A DNA stretch of 64,000 bases from Hemileia vastatrix (GCA_030280995.1 JASXTE010000001.1:33289700-33353699), one strand, 5' to 3'. Positions 45,354 through 55,157 are shown, counted from the stretch's first letter. Program-made: numbers and translations. The notes: generated from the sequence alone by a model not told the origin.

Positions 45354-46436
45354 TTAATTTCTGATCTTCATCATCTGCGAATATGCCTTTTCTAAATATT
45401 CTTCTTTCTTTTCTAGCTGCATCATTCTTGCACACAATAATTCATCAGTAGTTTTGACCGTATCCCAGTCAACTCCAAGATATGATTCAGCTTCTAAATC
45501 AACCGGTAAAACTGCTTTCTGTTTAAAAACAAGTTCATAAGGTGAAAATCCGGTCGTCCTTTTGGCAGTGATTTGATCAGCAAATAAAACTAAAGGTAAA
45601 TAGTGCCTCCACTTTTCGGCACTTGTCCCACACATTTTAACTAAAGCATCCTTAATAACTTGATGCCCTCTTTCAACCATGCCTTCAGCTTCAGGATAAT
45701 ATGGGGTTGCTACCCTAACCTTTGATCCAACTTTCAATACGGCCTCTTTAAACTCTGTCCCAAATTCAGGACCTCCATCTACCATTACCAACTTCATCAC
45801 CCCATACCTATATACCCAATTATTCAAAAAAAATTCTGCCACATTTTTGGCAGTCAAATTAATAAGAGGCGCTGCCTCTACCCAACCAGATAAATCATCT
45901 CTGGCCAAAATTAAATATTTATACCGTCCCTCTTTTATATAAACGGCATCTAAACTAACTCTTCCAAAGAGCGTATATTCACCGGTCGCGCGTCCAGGTT
46001 CTTTTGGCCTTAAATAACTTCGTCTTTGACATTCTTTGCATGACTGAACCCACTGTTTAACAGCCATCTTCATTCCAGGCCACCAAAATTGATCAGAAAT
46101 TCTTCTAAACATTTCTCCAACGCCTCCATGCCCGAGATCTTCATGAAGTGATTTCAAAACTAATTCTTGCCCCTTCTGTTGAGTTATAACTACTTGAGGA
46201 TTTGGATACCTCCTCCTCATTAAACGTTGACCAGATAGGTAAAACGTAGATGACTTCCTCTTGATAGCCACCCATTCATCGTCTTCACAATCTTCTGGCC
46301 TCTCTAAAGTCAACAAATATTTGACTAACAAAAAATAAAAACCAGTCTGACCCCAGAATTCATCTTGAAAATCGATTAATATAACATCAATAGGGACTTC
46401 TCTATCACCAATATCACCTGCACATGAATGAGCCAA
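45354..46436 (-). CDS. Ty3-2 integrase
   Basis: 360 residues from the first Met, but the frame is open upstream to the TAA at 46509 and is continuous with RT-RNase H. The HHCC zinc domain includes HEDLGH and CKECQRR. The catalytic core has D in VSLDAVY, D in MVDGGPEFG and E in EAEGMVERGHQ, the DDE triad of retroviral-type integrases. It would insert element cDNA in the nucleus. No chromodomain is visible, unlike in chromoviruses A and B. All catalytic residues are present. Confidence 0.9.
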   Translation of the reverse strand: MAHSCAGDIGDREVPIDVILIDFQDEFWGQTGFYFLLVKYLLTLERPEDCEDDEWVAIKRKSSTFYLSGQRLMRRRYPNPQVVITQQKGQELVLKSLHEDLGHGGVGEMFRRISDQFWWPGMKMAVKQWVQSCKECQRRSYLRPKEPGRATGEYTLFGRVSLDAVYIKEGRYKYLILARDDLSGWVEAAPLINLTAKNVAEFFLNNWVYRYGVMKLVMVDGGPEFGTEFKEAVLKVGSKVRVATPYYPEAEGMVERGHQVIKDALVKMCGTSAEKWRHYLPLVLFADQITAKRTTGFSPYELVFKQKAVLPVDLEAESYLGVDWDTVKTTDELLCARMMQLEKKEEYLEKAYSQMMKIRN

Positions 46437-46508
46437 TAATCGTTGACCCCTAAATAAATCTTTAATCGAGCTATGTCGACGTTTTTCTTCTGAACCTTTG
46501 GATCCTTC

Positions 46509-49226
46509 TTAAACCGTATTTGAAAATACCTCTTTCTCTTTATACACCCTTTTATTTAAATTCTCTAATTCTCCAACATATACACCATTCCTTAATTTAC
46601 TACTATCCCACACTACCAATCCATCTTCCTCTACATACACCACATCTTCTTCTACCTCCTTTCTACTGAATTTATCTACACCTTTTCCAACACCTTTATT
46701 AACATAAAAACTATTTTCCAGTTTATCCTCTTGGTGGAGGTCATCATCACCATAATCTAAACACAATAGTCCTTCCAGTTTAACCTCATGGGGGAGGTAT
46801 GGAAAGTCTTCAGCTCCTTTAGTGCTGGCTTTAATTATAGGTATATCTTCATCAAACTCTTCTGATTCTGAATCTTCTTCAGTGGGTGGTCTCCTTGATA
46901 AACCATCTGGCATAGTAAAGGTTTTGCCAGGCTTATGAACTAAATCAAACGAAAAATGTTGAATAAAAGCTACCCATCTTGTCATGGGTGCATTCGGTAA
47001 ACTTGGGGAATTAATCATCTGGATTAACGATTTCGCATCCACTTGCAACTCAAAATGTTGCCCCCACAAAATATGCTGAAGTTTCTTCAGTATTTTTGCC
47101 ACACCACATAATTCCAATTTTGGTTGAGAATATCTTGATTCGACCTCAGTAAATACTACAGATTCATACCTAACTGGCCTGATGTAACCAGCTTTATCCA
47201 TCTGAGACAAAACCGCCCCAGCTGCAACCTGACTTAAATCAACTGCTAAATAAATTCTGCCAGCATCTTTTCCATAATCCAACTTGTGCAGGACTAAATC
47301 CTTTCCCACAACCTCCTTCAACTTCACAAATGCCTTCTCACACTCTTCATCCCACTCCCAGTCTGCATCCTTTCTCGTTAATCGTCTCAATGGAGCTGCC
47401 AATGAAGAAAAGTCCTTGATAAACATTCTAACATATACACAAACGCCTAAAAACCCTCTAACTTCGGTCGTATTCTTGGGTCTTGGCCAGGACTGAATTT
47501 TGTTAACTTTCTTCTTGGACATAATCCTACCCTCTCTACATACCACATGGCCTAATATTTCTAAGGCTGGCACACAACAGGAAAATTTTGAGCCTGAAAT
47601 AGTTAACCCAGCCTCTTCAATTCGAAACAAGATTCTTTCTAATGTAATTGCAAACTCCCAAATGAATTTGCGTATAGCGGGATTCTCTTCCAACACCTGG
47701 TTATCATAGTCGGTTGTTGGTCCCTTAATTCCTCCATCATCTATAAAGATTCCAGCATATTGTGGAATTTTGCCTTGAAGGATCCAAGCCATCTGAGCTT
47801 GATAAACTGCAACGGAATTTGTTGCTCCTTGAGGTAATCTTTTTAACTGTAAATGTCCAAGTGGCGTATCAAATGTAGTGAGAGGCCTTGAGTCCAGATG
47901 TAACTCTCTCTCATCATATCCACCCATAATATCTCCCAAACCATAACACACTCTCCCTGCAAACGCTTCAACAAACTCCTCAGCACTAGGCGGTATCCCA
48001 GCATCCTTTATTGTAACCCTATTTAATTCCCTAAGATCATGAACAACTCTAAGCTTGCCATTCGGTTTCTTGATACAAAATACCAGACTAGAATAACTTG
48101 ATGTTGATTGCTCATACAGTCCAGTGCGTATCCGTTCTCTGACAACTTCAATATAGGCTTCTTTTAATGCAGCTGGAATAGGAATCAGTTTCTGCTGCCA
48201 CGGTTCATGACATACCACAGGAATCTTGTAAGGCTCCCCATAGGAATACTTCAACACACCCCTCTCCTCTTCTACAAAAGCAATGGCCTTCTCTCGCTTG
48301 ACCATCACATCCAACAACAACTTCTTCTCTTCTCCAGACAACCAACCATCAGGTCCAAAATTAACAACACCCAGTCTCTCAAAAGTGATTCTTGACGTCT
48401 CAGAAAATTCAGGCGGATTCTTTACCAAGGGACTTTCATAAGGATTTCTTGATAACCTTGGTCTTCTCAAGGGTGGATTTAATTCAGCAGGTAGCGGTTC
48501 ATTAATAGGTCGAACTTTATTTGCTACCTTCTTATATTTGGCTGCGTCCACATCTAAATAAACTTGAGGTAAAACATTTACTTTTGTATCGCCATTACAT
48601 ATTTCATCAAATGAATCTTCTTCATTGCCAGAATCGGAATAAGAAAAATTAGAAAAATATTTTATTATATTATTAAATTTTACCCTTTTCTCCTTTCCCT
48701 TGTCTAATTTATAAACAGATTTTCCAACACCTTTGCTTCCCTTATCCAACAGTAAATCACCCGTAAAGAAAGTTGGCAGTTTATCCTCTTGCTGGAGGAC
48801 CAGAATTGAATTTTCACAAAAATTATTTTTTTGTGTTTTAATTATACTGAGATTTTTTATTGGATTTTGATGTGATATTTGCAGTTTACCCTCTTGCTGG
48901 AGGTCCAAAATAGAAGGAGATGATTGCAGTTTAACCTCTTGCTGGAGGTCATAAAACATACCCTTCCAACCTTTATCCAACCTAATTTGGCCCATTTTGC
49001 CTTTTTCACCATTTTTAAATTTTATAGAAAAACAGGGTAAATCCAATAAACATATAGAAAAGTCCATAAGGTATTTGCACTCCAAAGTAATATTAACAGA
49101 AAATAATTGAGAATCCACTTGAATTATCTCCAAGTGAGCTGACCTATTGCAATCCGGGATCTCATCCTGAGGAGAAATTACAACATTAGAGTGATCAGCC
49201 CCTGCTACCCCAAAAAATGAGGGCAT
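46509..49226 (-). CDS. Ty3-2 reverse transcriptase-RNase H
   Basis: 905 residues, in the -1 frame relative to protease. A linker of about 280 residues contains the repeated LQQEVKLQ/LQQEGKLQ peptide encoded by hexaloop hairpins. RT spans about residues 300-540: RVVHDLRELN, LPQGATNSVAVYQ and FIDDGGIKGP with both catalytic Asp. RNase H is at about 620-780: LAVDLSQVAAGA, FELQVDAKS, MPDGLSRRPP. An acidic tail follows, with a TAA at 46509. The frame reopens after it into integrase, so the intact protein was one RT-RH-IN polyprotein. The real N-terminus comes from frameshifting rather than the Met at 49226. Confidence 0.93.
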   Translation of the reverse strand: MPSFFGVAGADHSNVVISPQDEIPDCNRSAHLEIIQVDSQLFSVNITLECKYLMDFSICLLDLPCFSIKFKNGEKGKMGQIRLDKGWKGMFYDLQQEVKLQSSPSILDLQQEGKLQISHQNPIKNLSIIKTQKNNFCENSILVLQQEDKLPTFFTGDLLLDKGSKGVGKSVYKLDKGKEKRVKFNNIIKYFSNFSYSDSGNEEDSFDEICNGDTKVNVLPQVYLDVDAAKYKKVANKVRPINEPLPAELNPPLRRPRLSRNPYESPLVKNPPEFSETSRITFERLGVVNFGPDGWLSGEEKKLLLDVMVKREKAIAFVEEERGVLKYSYGEPYKIPVVCHEPWQQKLIPIPAALKEAYIEVVRERIRTGLYEQSTSSYSSLVFCIKKPNGKLRVVHDLRELNRVTIKDAGIPPSAEEFVEAFAGRVCYGLGDIMGGYDERELHLDSRPLTTFDTPLGHLQLKRLPQGATNSVAVYQAQMAWILQGKIPQYAGIFIDDGGIKGPTTDYDNQVLEENPAIRKFIWEFAITLERILFRIEEAGLTISGSKFSCCVPALEILGHVVCREGRIMSKKKVNKIQSWPRPKNTTEVRGFLGVCVYVRMFIKDFSSLAAPLRRLTRKDADWEWDEECEKAFVKLKEVVGKDLVLHKLDYGKDAGRIYLAVDLSQVAAGAVLSQMDKAGYIRPVRYESVVFTEVESRYSQPKLELCGVAKILKKLQHILWGQHFELQVDAKSLIQMINSPSLPNAPMTRWVAFIQHFSFDLVHKPGKTFTMPDGLSRRPPTEEDSESEEFDEDIPIIKASTKGAEDFPYLPHEVKLEGLLCLDYGDDDLHQEDKLENSFYVNKGVGKGVDKFSRKEVEEDVVYVEEDGLVVWDSSKLRNGVYVGELENLNKRVYKEKEVFSNTV

Positions 49227-50248
49227 TCATCCATTTCCAACAAACATAATTCACCAGAAGCCGTCCGTTTTATATGCCGCTTCTTGGTGCAAACACAACA
49301 CTGGCACAGAGTAGTAATCCCTGGCCGTGTTTCCCAACCTTCATCTCCAGGAGGCGCTAACCGCATATGTAACCTCCGCATATCTTCACCAGTGATCTCC
49401 AAACTAATCCCCATGCCAGCTTGATACCCTATCCTGGCCTCAAAATCCATCAAAAAAGGACCACCAAGAACAGTTTTGACTGCTCCTCTGGCCACATAAA
49501 AGTGAACCTTACCAACAGATCCACCAATGCCTAAACTGACATGCTCAGCTGTACCCATCAGCTCAGTTGCATGCCCTCCAATGCCTCTGAGGTTTCCCCC
49601 AGTTCCACTTTTAATTGGCAAGCCTATACTCGTCGCTTGCTCCAATGAAATTAAATTAATTTGAGACCCTGAATCGACCAAGGCCTTTACTTCTTTACCA
49701 TTAAGAGTTACCACCAGGTAACCCAGGGGAGTGGAAAAATGTGTATCTACATCTTCCCCAAACTTTTCAGCATTTTCACAAATATATTCCACCTCTCCAG
49801 TGGAAACCCGACGCCTTGTCAAATGCTTCTTTTGCTTTTCAGCAAGCGCCGGACTAATCGTAAATAACTCCCCCAAAGATAAGGGAATCTGCAGTTGATT
49901 CACCCTATTCAAAACTGCGTCCATTGCATTAGCTTGACCAGAAACTACTGGCCGCTCATACTGGACCTTTGATTTAACAACCTTGGCCCTGGGTACCTCT
50001 TGAGGTCTAACCAAGCCATCTTCACCCCCCATTATAACATCTTCACTTTCTATAACCCTAACTCCGTCACCAGCTTCTTGCACTAATCCTGATCCATCGC
50101 TAGTCCTTCTTACACCCTCCATTGGGATAGGACGGCTAAAACTTGGTCTGGGTAGAGAGGCCAATGGTACGTCCTCCTCAGAATCCAAATCATCCTCTGG
50201 CATAGGCTCACCATTTAAATCAAACTTGCCATAACTAGGGGGGCCCAT
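49205..50248 (-). CDS. Ty3-2 aspartic protease
   Basis: 347 residues, in the same frame as gag and separated from it by one TAG and five codons. ALVDSGSQINLIS carries the catalytic Asp; VLGGPFLMDF is the second conserved loop. The N-terminal 150 residues are a polar spacer. It ends ECPHFLG at TAG 49205-49207, right after the slippery heptamer. Ty3-1 has CAG instead of TAG at the gag junction, so gag-protease is ancestrally one protein. Confidence 0.9.
   Translation of the reverse strand: MGPPSYGKFDLNGEPMPEDDLDSEEDVPLASLPRPSFSRPIPMEGVRRTSDGSGLVQEAGDGVRVIESEDVIMGGEDGLVRPQEVPRAKVVKSKVQYERPVVSGQANAMDAVLNRVNQLQIPLSLGELFTISPALAEKQKKHLTRRRVSTGEVEYICENAEKFGEDVDTHFSTPLGYLVVTLNGKEVKALVDSGSQINLISLEQATSIGLPIKSGTGGNLRGIGGHATELMGTAEHVSLGIGGSVGKVHFYVARGAVKTVLGGPFLMDFEARIGYQAGMGISLEITGEDMRRLHMRLAPPGDEGWETRPGITTLCQCCVCTKKRHIKRTASGELCLLEMDECPHFLG
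49211..49217 (-). promoter_or_regulatory. -1 frameshift heptamer T TTT TTG, Ty3-2
   Basis: Protease frame reads CAT TTT TTG GGG TAG; the heptamer is in X XXY YYZ phase. Slippage by -1 continues as FFGVAGADHSN into the 905-residue polymerase ORF. The overlap between the two frames is only 22 nt, so this is the only plausible shift site. Confidence 0.8.
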
Positions 50249-50263
50249 ATCAGCAATCCCCTT

Positions 50264-51817
50264 CTACATTTTATATAATTCGTCCTTAGAGTAAGGGTTC
50301 AATTTGTTGACGGCAGTTTGAGCACTAGAATTCTTGTCCTTAGAGTAAGGGTTCAATTTGTTATTGGCCTTGCCAGGATTAGCCCTCAATTGGCTCTGAA
50401 TGCTACTTTCCGCCTTAGTAGAAGCTGCTCTTCTAGCAGCATTAACATTGTATTTGCCAGCCATACAGCTACCCTCCACCTGGGCAACCGTCGCCAGCTC
50501 TAAACCTCCAAAAGAAGTAGAAAATGTGGCTTTACTGACCTCTTTCTCTTTACCTTTGTCAGCTTTACCACCATTACCATTACCATTTTTGCCACCTTTG
50601 GCATTAACATCTTCATCGGACACCTCTTCAAATCTGGCTCTCCTATCAGCCGTTAAACTTCTTCTGACCAAATCAGAAGGAGACTGTCCATCACTAGGCT
50701 TGATGAACGAACCATCAGGAAATTTATAAACTTTACCATCAAATAAAACTCGCCCAGCATCCATATCCTTATCAAGAGCAAAACAAACTGTTGCTCTGTG
50801 CCCCCTCCTATTACAATAGGAGCACACCTTTGGCTCATCGTAGCCACCTCTATATCCATTACTACCACCATTCCCACCATTTCTCCCATTTCCTGGGAAG
50901 CGGTTACCATTATTATTGCCATTATAATTTTGACGTTCATAACCTCTGGACTGATAAGAAGTTGACGTCGACGAAGAAGCGATTGGGGCCTTATTGGCCT
51001 TCTGGGTTTCTTGAACAAATATTTTTAATTGTTTTGTTAAATCGGCCAGGTGATCGACCATCTTATTATCTACATTGCCCTCCACTTTAGCAGCAGGTAA
51101 TCCCATTTGTGCCTTCTTGGCCTCCTGGGCTTTGACCATAATATCGTTGTTTTCGGCCAAAACTTTTCTAACCTTGCTAAAATATTGAGTGCAAGACTCT
51201 TGATATTTGTCCAATGCTAACAACTTGAGATGGGCCTGAATGTTCTCTTTGATAACCTCCAGAGCCGGAAGTTTCTGCTCACCATTAGGCAGTTCCTTCA
51301 TAAAATCTTTTCTTGAAAGATCCTTCAAGACGTCCATTCGAATATCCCTGCTGCATGCTGTCCAAAACAAATCTTTTGCCTGGTTCTCATGCACTAACTC
51401 GTCCACCAATATGAGATATTCCACCACTTCATCAAACTGAACACACAGCTTTTTGAAGTCTGCCATAGAAGAAACACCACCTTTTTCTTGCCAGTCTCCA
51501 ACAATTTTATTGAGGTCCATCATAGTAAACCTAACACCCCATCTATCAACCATAGCTTTAGAAAGCTTAACCCAATCCTTGTCCTTAAATGCCTGCATAG
51601 CAATAACCTCTTTTTCCACCTCCCTATCAGCAATAAAAAATCTAACTTGCTTCACCATGTCCACATGAGAAGCACCATCAACAGCAGCAGCAGCTTCATA
51701 CCTGCTAATGAACCATTTAACCTCCTCCCCATCAAACTTTGGGCCATCCCAAGAAACAATTCTAACTGAGGGAGTAAGAGGGTTAGAAGATCCAGAAGCA
51801 ACAGCAGAAGAAGACAT
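50264..51817 (-). CDS. Ty3-2 gag
   Basis: 517 residues. An alpha-helical capsid-type N-terminal half (SWDGPKFDGEEVKWFI to about residue 230) resembles retrotransposon gag domains. A Gly/Asn-rich stretch precedes a CCHC knuckle CSYCNRRGHRATVC (CX2CX4HX4C). The C-terminal Lys/Asn-rich region has NKLNPYSKD twice. The stop is TAG at 50264-50266; Ty3-1 has CAG. The start is the first Met, 158 nt downstream of the PBS. Confidence 0.92.
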   Translation of the reverse strand: MSSSAVASGSSNPLTPSVRIVSWDGPKFDGEEVKWFISRYEAAAAVDGASHVDMVKQVRFFIADREVEKEVIAMQAFKDKDWVKLSKAMVDRWGVRFTMMDLNKIVGDWQEKGGVSSMADFKKLCVQFDEVVEYLILVDELVHENQAKDLFWTACSRDIRMDVLKDLSRKDFMKELPNGEQKLPALEVIKENIQAHLKLLALDKYQESCTQYFSKVRKVLAENNDIMVKAQEAKKAQMGLPAAKVEGNVDNKMVDHLADLTKQLKIFVQETQKANKAPIASSSTSTSYQSRGYERQNYNGNNNGNRFPGNGRNGGNGGSNGYRGGYDEPKVCSYCNRRGHRATVCFALDKDMDAGRVLFDGKVYKFPDGSFIKPSDGQSPSDLVRRSLTADRRARFEEVSDEDVNAKGGKNGNGNGGKADKGKEKEVSKATFSTSFGGLELATVAQVEGSCMAGKYNVNAARRAASTKAESSIQSQLRANPGKANNKLNPYSKDKNSSAQTAVNKLNPYSKDELYKM

Positions 51818-51860
51818 CCCAATAAGTAATGAAAAGCGTTAACAATCGATAAAATAACAA

Positions 51861-51922
51861 GCCTCTTGCAGGCCAATAACAAAAATCCAATTAGAGTTCC
51901 AGAAAATATGCCTCTTGCAGGC
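51861..51922. repeat. Two GCCTCTTGCAGGC mini-hairpins in Ty3-2 leader
   Basis: Identical 13 bp palindromic sequences at 51861-51873 and 51910-51922, between PBS and gag. They share CCTCTTGC with the CCTC-type hexaloop hairpins in pol and may be degenerate members. Confidence 0.7.
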
Positions 51923-51974
51923 TAAGAACGTTCTTGATCCAAGTAAGTCTTTAAAGAAAGCTAGAGAAATTGAA

Positions 51975-51992
51975 CCCCACGTTGGGCGCCAA
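51975..51992 (-). promoter_or_regulatory. Primer binding site of Ty3-2
   Basis: TTGGCGCCCAACGTGGGG on the minus strand, one base after the LTR end. Nearly identical to the PBS of Ty3-1. Confidence 0.85.
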
Positions 51993-51993
51993 C

Positions 51994-53095
51994 TATGGTA
52001 AGGTAAACTCTTACAGTTGCCTTGCTGTAAGCAGAATCCGGAGGAGATATGTGGATTTAGCTGAAAACCCTGTCCTTCCAACAAAAATAACAAAGTAGGT
52101 GTTCTAAATCACTAAGCTAACCAGTCTACTGGGATCTGATTGATAAAAATAATGAAACTCTAAAATATTTAACGCTTATTGAGATTTAATGATTGTGGCT
52201 TTTGAGAAAGAAACACTGATAACAACAATTAAGGTGTACCAGTGAAAGATCTGAAAAGATTGACTTTTATGTTTTTATAATAATTTGAATTTTTATGAGA
52301 CAGCAATAATCAAGTCCCAACAATGAAGACCTTTCTAAAGATACCCTGTATGAAGTGTGATTTAAATTGTTGAGTAGTATTTCTAAAATTTTATATATAA
52401 AATTTAAAGTTATAAGGGTATTACAAATTTATTTAATTTGTTGAGTAATAAAAAATAAGACCGTGGTGGTTAATGATTAAGCTGTATGATGTATCCCCCC
52501 CTCTCAATTTCGAGTTTGAGAGGCGCTTAAGTATTCCTAGTCACGTGCCTAAGTTTTCCCTTCCAGAGCTCTCCCAGAGTCAATCCGGAGCCCGTACGGA
52601 GTTGTACGGAGTCCGAACGGAGCTCGTACGGAGTCCGTCCGGACTTCCGGACTCAATTAGAACCTTAAAAACTATAATAAAAAATCTAGAAAAATTACAC
52701 ATAATAGAGCTACTTCCCCTTTATATTCCAAACTAATTTTCGTAGTCTGCGCAGCTCTAATTACCCCGTGAAATTTCATCAAAGTTAAGTAATTTCTGAA
52801 AACGTAAATATTTCTATAAAACTTTAAAATTCATTTAAAAATATAAGAAAAATAGTAAAAATTCTGGAAAAATTTCCCAAGGTTCTTGAGTGACTCGACT
52901 TGATACTAATAAACTTTTCAGACCGTAAAATAAATTGTTTTTGTGTAGGCATTCGCTCGTGACCAATTTCTTCATATTTAAAACTCAAATAAATTAAATA
53001 AAACCCTTTTATATAAAAATAATAACACCAATCTTGCACGCCGTAATAACTCCATTTACGTACTTAGGTGTCATACTAAACTTTAGGCTACTACA
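51994..53095 (-). repeat. 5' LTR of Ty3-2
   Basis: 1102 bp. On the minus strand it starts TGTAGTAGCC and ends CCTTACCATA. Followed outward by target copy ACGT. Lacks about 15 bp of the GC-rich repeat block and a 19 bp segment present in the 3' LTR. Confidence 0.93.
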
Positions 53096-53099
53096 ACGT

Positions 53100-53211
53100 A
53101 AAGTGTCTAATAACCCATTTATTAGCAAAATTAATTGCAGAAGATAATTGGGGTATGCAGATTATTTTCCACAATTAATTTAATTGTGGATCGGTCAACA
53201 TTGATACCCCC
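53100..53211 (+). repeat. Right terminal fragment of Harbinger H-b
   Basis: Complement starts GGGGGTATCAATGTTG and continues with CAATTAAATTAATTGTGG, a short palindrome. It shares TTCTGCAATTAAT-type sequence with the left end. W2 resumes at 53212. Confidence 0.8.
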
Positions 53212-53322
53212 TTATATATATAAGTATTTTAACCATAATTTTTACCTATAATCTTAATTCATTTAAGTTTATCTTATTTTAAAAATGATAAGCTTTCATT
53301 CCTGGGAATACCTAGGCTGACA

Positions 53323-54571
53323 GCAGTCCAGTGATCTTTTTTTGGATGACTGTCAAAACAACCAAGAAATTTACCAAAAAACTGATATCTGATCTTGTCC
53401 CTTGAGCAAAAAATCTTAAAGCCCTTAATCTGGATAAAAATTCAGTAGAGCAGATATGTGGTTTCATAGTGTATGCATTTTGAATATTACAGTTATATTG
53501 TAAGGGTTTTTTGGAAAAATTTAGAGATGGATTGAAATTTTTGATAATGTGTTTTATTAGTGTGTTTTGCAAAATTAAGTAACCTTCAAAATTTTTCTCA
53601 ACTTTCAGTACTATGATTTTATTTATTTTTTCCTCATATTTGAGATCCATAAAACTCCTCAGATTGTTTTTTAGTTTTATTAGCATGTCAAGAGTATCAC
53701 TTGCAACAATAATGTCATCTACATGCAGCCAAATGGCAGAAGAATGGGTCTGAGGATGAATAGTATATACAGATGAATCAAAGAAGCTTGCCCTGTAGCC
53801 CAGACCTCTGAGTTATTCAGAAATAAATTTCCACCAAAATTTTCCAGTCTGTTTGTTTCCATATAATGCTTTCTTTATGCAGAACACTATTTTCTCATTT
53901 TTTTCAAAACCCTCTGGTTGACATACATATACCTCTTCTTCAATTGAACTATTTAAGTATGCACTTACAACATCAAAAGCTTTTAAATGCCAACCATACC
54001 AAGAAACCAAGTATAAACTAAGTTGTAAGGATGTGAAGGTAGCCATAAAATTAATTGTTTCATAAAAATATTCCTTATACTGTTGAGCAAAACCTTGTGC
54101 TACAAAATGTGCCTTATGTTTGATGATTTTTCCTTCTGCATCTCTTTTGTAGGAAAATACCCATTTTTATTCTTTTTCTGTCTTCTCAGTAGGTTACAGT
54201 ACTAAATCTCAAACTTCTTTGTCATGTAGAGTTTTTATTTAATTTTTATAATCTGTTTTCCAAACAACTGCATTGGTTGCTTTTATTGCTTGTTTGAAGG
54301 TTTTTGGCACTGATAATTCCTCTTCAGTACATTCATTATGTATTTTATTGGTTAAGAGATCTTGATCCTTTATTGTCTTATCCATTGATAAATCACCTAG
54401 TGTTAATGAATTTAGAAAGAATGGGATAGAAGCTTTGTTTTCCTTTTGTTTTTCATTTGGTGCTTTTGATGATTTTAGATCTTTTATGGATGTGAATACT
54501 GCAGTTGCTGACTGTATTACAACTTTTGTTAATTTTCCCAAAATAACCACCCTTTTCCACCCTCTACACAT
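53323..54571 (-). pseudogene. Reverse transcriptase of copia C1
   Basis: Blocks in order: linker PKTFKQAIKATNA (54239-54571), AFDVVSAYLNSSIEEEVYVCQPEGFE (54046 downwards; first catalytic Asp), KKALYGNKQTGKFW, the active-site HVDDIIVASD (about 53720; the copia YVDD with Tyr to His), then FLSRLRALRFFAQGTRSDISFLVN and the KDHW end at 53323. Multiple frames and stops. Interrupted by W2. Confidence 0.85.
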
Positions 54572-55157
54572 CAGATCACCTGAAATTTAAAAGCCCTCAC
54601 ATCAAGATTTAGCCTATATTCTTTGTGTATTAGTACAAGAGCTTGTTTGCGGAAAATTTGTATAATTACTAGTTGTGGTTTTCTGTCAAAAAGTGCCTGG
54701 TATAGTGTATTATTGTTGGTAATTTTGTTTGGGAGTAAGTTGTGCAGAAAGGCAACCCATAAAAAAGCATCACTCTAGAAACTCTTATATATTTTAGTGT
54801 CAAAAAGTAATGTTCTACCAATATCAGCAATTGTGTGGTTCAGGCATTAAGCAATACCATTTTATTTGTGATGATAAGGCACATCATGTTCCCATATCAT
54901 GCTAAACTTTGTGAGGTACAATTGCAAATTATTTTTTAAGTATTCACTTCCATTATCAGATCTTAGAACCTTTATCTTTTTTCCGTTAAAGGTTTCATTT
55001 TTACCTGGAATTGCACAAAATTATCTGGTACCTGATATTTTGAAGTCAAGAGTTCACAAACAGTATAACTCGTGGAAACATCTCTGAAAGAAACAAATTA
55101 TAATGCATTATCAAAAGTCAGTTTTTCAAATGGACCCATCACATTGGAAACAATTAT
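54572..55157 (-). pseudogene. Integrase remnant of copia C1
   Basis: FLHNLLPNKITNNNTLYQALFDRKPQL matches the conserved copia integrase C-terminal block (LP.K...TPYE.....KP). Near 54850 an HHKQN-like stretch recalls the P..QNG.AER motif. Many stops. It abuts chromovirus B at 55158; the target copy ATTAT is at 55153-55157. Confidence 0.65.

Larger units (their letters stand above)
40601..53095 (-). mobile_element. Ty3/gypsy element Ty3-2, nearly intact
   Basis: Complete 12.5 kb minus-strand element with LTRs 51994-53095 (5') and 40601-41731 (3'), target copies ACGT (40597-40600, 53096-53099), PBS and polypurine tract. Coding: gag, protease, RT-RNase H and integrase in long ORFs. The 3.3 kb between integrase and 3' LTR carries hairpin repeats and an antisense gene. 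The LTRs differ by a few percent and two short indels, so insertion is recent relative to its neighbours. The 4 bp target copy is shorter than the usual 5. Confidence 0.95.
33719..53211 (+). mobile_element. PIF/Harbinger transposon H-b with Tet-like cargo gene
   Basis: Terminal inverted repeats of about 31 bp begin GGGGGTATCAATGTT at 33719 and end in its complement at 53211. Inside are transposase (plus), oxygenase (plus) and Myb-like gene (minus). Ty3-2 (40601-53095) splits it near its right end. Flanks are TA-rich (ATA left, TTA right), compatible with a degraded 3 bp target site but not an exact duplication. It interrupts W2, whose sequence resumes at 53212. Without Ty3-2 the transposon is about 7 kb. 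Confidence 0.85.
23064..53322 (+). mobile_element. Solo LTR W2 in C1, split by chromovirus A and Harbinger H-b
   Basis: Three pieces (23064-23363, 32972-33718, 53212-53322) join to about 1.16 kb that matches W1 in inverse orientation, starting TGTCAGTGTATGC and ending GGCTGACA. Flanks GTATT (23059-23063) and GCAGT (53323-53327) agree at three of five positions. Excision of the LTR and one flank restores the copia frame between RT and RNase H, so these are probably decayed target copies. Confidence 0.7.

Noticed and set aside
45255..50266. Possible non-standard code with UAR read as Gln
   Set aside because: Only Ty3-2 stops fit. Stops in chromoviruses A and B and in the transposases replace Tyr, Leu, Ile and Trp codons, so decay is the simpler explanation.
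50264..51817. RIP-type mutation inferred from CAR to TAR changes
   Set aside because: Any Gln-to-stop change is necessarily C followed by A, so the context is uninformative without genome-wide counts.
21261..53322. Single giant fold-back DNA transposon (W1 and W2 as arms)
   Set aside because: Each arm is bounded by TGTCA...TGACA, and the centre is copia RNase H that joins the copia RT when W2 is removed. Two LTRs in opposite orientation explain it better.
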